Assembly: GCF_000208865.1 (NCBI RefSeq)
Contig: NC_018397.1
Span: 5,485,748 to 5,549,747 of the forward strand
Source of the DNA: Neospora caninum Liverpool
Lineage: Eukaryota; Apicomplexa; Conoidasida; Eucoccidiorida; Sarcocystidae
DNA length: 64,000 nt
Direction: 5' to 3'
Translations under genes and position numbers: made by a program
Shown here: one piece after another, positions 62,182 through 64,000 of the stretch
Layout of the letters: each line of letters opens with the position of its first letter
How positions within the stretch are numbered: the stretch's first letter is position 1
Notes under the pieces: model-generated
Told to the model about the DNA's origin: nothing
The model's input: only the letters and a program-made list of their open reading frames with translations
Database searches by the model: none

Positions 62182-64000
62182 GATGGATGTTTGCATGTGT
62201 GTGAGCGTAGATGTCTCGTCTCGGTTCGCGTCAGTCTGTAGGTCGCTAGTCTCTCTACATGCAGGGCGTTTGGCATCGATGGAGAGTGTGTTTTTTTTGT
62301 TTTTTTAAGCAAAACTGGCCAGAGCTCCTCGAGTACTTCAACGACATAGCCAACACGAACATCGATCCGAACCGCGGCATTACAGTTCCCGATCTGTTGA
62401 AAATTTACAGCCTTCAGTCAGGTGAGTAAAAGATTCCCAGAGGCAATTCTCGGGATCTCTCGCGTTTTTCGAGCGGTCTTTTCCTCGGCCTTTCTCGCTC
62501 GTTCAGTCGCCGACCCTAGACCCGCGCACTCGGCACTGCGCTCTGGGTTTCGCTGCAGGAGAGCTCGACCGGGACTACGAGAAACTGTATCCGATCATTC
62601 GACAAGAAGATCTCGATGAAGATTTAGAAGACCTCGAACACCTGACCGATGACGACGAGATGGACGGGCAAAGCGACGAGGAGGTATCAGACTACGAGGA
62701 AACGACGGAGGACGAGGAAGACGACGAAACCGACGCCGTAAGCCAAGAAAACGGTGCTAGAAGGACGCGCTTCTCTCTCTCCGTGACCACCGTGGTGACC
62801 TGGATCGAGAGGAAACAATGCAATGTGGGAAATTTGATGTGGTCGTGAAGAGATGGTAAAATGCGTAGCTAGAAAGCAAACAAAGACAACGTGATATATG
62901 TTTATATGTATATGGGCTGAGTGTCCGACTTCCGTAATTCGTGAATCTGCTTGACCGGCTCTTTCTCTGTCGTTCTCTTTCCGACCCTAGGGAGGTCTGC
63001 TGATGAAACGAGACACTGAAGGCAGGCGCACGCGCCGTCCCTTCACGGTGCGAGGCGAAAACGACAATTTGACGGCCGCGCTTTCTTCACTTTTTTCGTG
63101 TGTTTCTCTGTTTTCTCCACAGGGAAGCAAGAGCGGACTTCTCCAGAAAGGGGAAGGCGGCGGCGCGGTCAAGCTTGTGTCTCAGGAGGAAGAGAGGATC
63201 GAGATGGAGTTGAAGACGAATTTGAACGCGCGCAAGCTCCAGTACATTTTCAATTACGCGACACAGGAGAACAGGGGACCGTAAGTTCAGCCTGAGTCGG
63301 CGTGGGGAGAGAGATATGCGGCCTATGTCGAGTTCTCCAGCGCTCCTGCCTTGCACAGGAGAAGGCAAATCCATCGAGATTTCGCCACGCGTCCTTGAGA
63401 TCTACTCTTTTGTGTCATTTTCTCGCCAACGTGCGCAGGCACTGTGTGTGTGAGGGGAATGAGGCAATATCCGTCCGGAAGGTTCGGCGGCGTGGATTTG
63501 CCTTCCGACTCTCTCTGTGTGTTTTTGGTTTTCCATGCTTGACGCGGTTTCTTCTTCCCTTTTAATCGATCGAAGAGCAGAGGTTTTGGGTGGCCTCAAG
63601 AGTTTCCCAAAACCCTGCGAAAACGCTTTTCCTGTGGCGTGTTTTCGGGGCGTTGACGGGATGCCTAGCCACTTCATCCCAGGGAGGCTTGTTCTCTCGC
63701 GTTTTGTGTGTCGTTAACGCGCAGCGTAGTCGACGAGCTTATCTCTTCCGTCTCGTTTCTCGCCTCGAAGATCCTCGAAACGCACATTCTCCTTCTTTCT
63801 CCGGTTTTCGGGAAAGAGGCGATTCTCGGCGTCTCGGGAGGCTCCTCGCAACGCCTCGCGCGCATCGGCACGGTCGCGCCCGGTGCGGCGCTGAGCGACG
63901 ACGACCGCATCGCGTCCTCGGCCAGAAAAGTAAGGAGATCGCACGTTGAAGGTGGGAAAGTGGAGGAAATGCTCGAGGCCGCAAAGGCGAAAAAGAGAGA
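45791..64000 (+). CDS. Giant multi-span membrane protein of unknown family (3' partial)
   Basis: 26 exons, all junctions in phase: 45791-48817, 49285-49514, 49971-50149, 50487-51114, 51523-51679, 52402-52509, 52884-53109, 53686-53794, 54506-54540, 54763-55014, 55376-55716, 56293-56472, 56900-57135, 57748-58126, 58402-58568, 58803-59031, 59492-59653, 60196-60321, 60673-60880, 61171-61285, 61751-61958, 62310-62421, 62559-62737, 62991-63047, 63123-63280, 63725-63929. At least 2,671 residues; the end lies outside. Residues 1-300 are low-complexity Ala/Ser/Arg. Span 1 is near 308-332 (FGSFLGLLLVGLF), followed by a beta-rich block. Span 2 is near 1090-1117 (FLVAILINLVATLVLAILVV), followed by a second beta-rich block whose exons 11-12 (FVQWVWPDAGG, NTGSYAWSVD, SNAFYIV) faintly recall Kre9-type sandwiches. 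Spans 3-6 cluster at about 1998-2157. The tail has a degenerate EF-hand pair (DYFNKEGKEYLTKTEFIAFL, EYFNDIANTNIDPNRG) and an acidic run. Function is unknown; a surface or organelle receptor or channel is only a guess. Confidence 0.82.
48885..48939 (+). repeat. (AT)n followed by (AG)n microsatellite
   Basis: A compound simple repeat in intron 1 of the giant gene, about 70 bp after the donor of the 3-kb first exon. Confidence 0.9.
50227..50275 (+). repeat. (TGTA)n followed by (TTTG)n tetranucleotide repeat
   Basis: About eight TGTA units run into about four TTTG units, in intron 3 of the giant gene. Confidence 0.9.
51785..51832 (+). repeat. (AT)n microsatellite
   Basis: Two AT runs separated by ATGT, in the intron after exon 51523-51679. 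Confidence 0.9.
54032..54060 (+). repeat. (AT)n microsatellite
   Basis: A pure AT run in the intron between exons 53686-53794 and 54506-54540. Confidence 0.9.
56630..56694 (+). repeat. (TATC)n/(TC)n/(TA)n compound microsatellite
   Basis: Three simple repeats in series, in the intron between exons 56293-56472 and 56900-57135. Confidence 0.9.
60991..61038 (+). repeat. (CA)n-rich microsatellite
   Basis: An interrupted CA dinucleotide run, in the intron between exons 60673-60880 and 61171-61285. Confidence 0.9.
62143..62178 (+). repeat. (AT)n microsatellite
   Basis: A long pure AT run, in the intron that separates the two EF-hand-like segments of the giant gene. Confidence 0.9.

Overview
This window is nuclear DNA of a coccidian apicomplexan: Toxoplasma gondii or a close relative (Hammondia, Neospora). 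The grounds are many short phase-consistent exons with GT/AG introns, a moderately GC-rich coding style, abundant (AT)n and TGCATGC-type sequence in introns, a protein with an apicoplast-type bipartite leader, and a nuclear fragment of mitochondrial cytochrome b that reads like the coccidian protein. No gene in the window looks bacterial or viral.

Layout, left to right, with strands mostly alternating: (1) + strand, 290-7327, the 3' part of an ankyrin-repeat/SAM-like protein ending in a single C-terminal membrane anchor; (2) - strand, 14413-10659, a 950-residue multi-KH RNA-binding protein; (3) + strand, 17866-19221, an intronless mitochondrial-type membrane protein with three carrier-like motifs; (4) - strand, 23021-21834, an unrecognised cysteine-rich secreted protein; (5) - strand, 23667-23164, a small two-exon gene; (6) a gene-poor stretch of 4.6 kb holding the cytochrome b fragment; (7) + strand, 28257-31347, homoserine kinase in five exons; (8) - strand, 40804-32479, a 12-exon trigger-factor-like chaperone with a signal-plus-transit leader, predicted to act in the apicoplast; (9) a 24-bp minisatellite open in all six frames, in the divergent promoter region; (10) + strand, from 45791 past the window end, a very large (at least 2,671 residues, 26 exons seen) multi-span membrane protein of no family I recognise, with two large beta-rich lumenal or extracellular blocks, a cluster of four C-terminal membrane spans and a degenerate EF-hand/acidic tail.

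The genes do not form an operon or a pathway. Divergent pairs (KH/mitochondrial, small gene/homoserine kinase, trigger factor/giant protein) probably share 3-5 kb promoter regions, and convergent pairs are separated by 1-3 kb. The best candidate for something undescribed is the giant protein at the right-hand end, followed by the apicoplast trigger factor and the unknown secreted gene. All exon models were built by hand from splice signals, reading phase and protein plausibility, with no transcript evidence.
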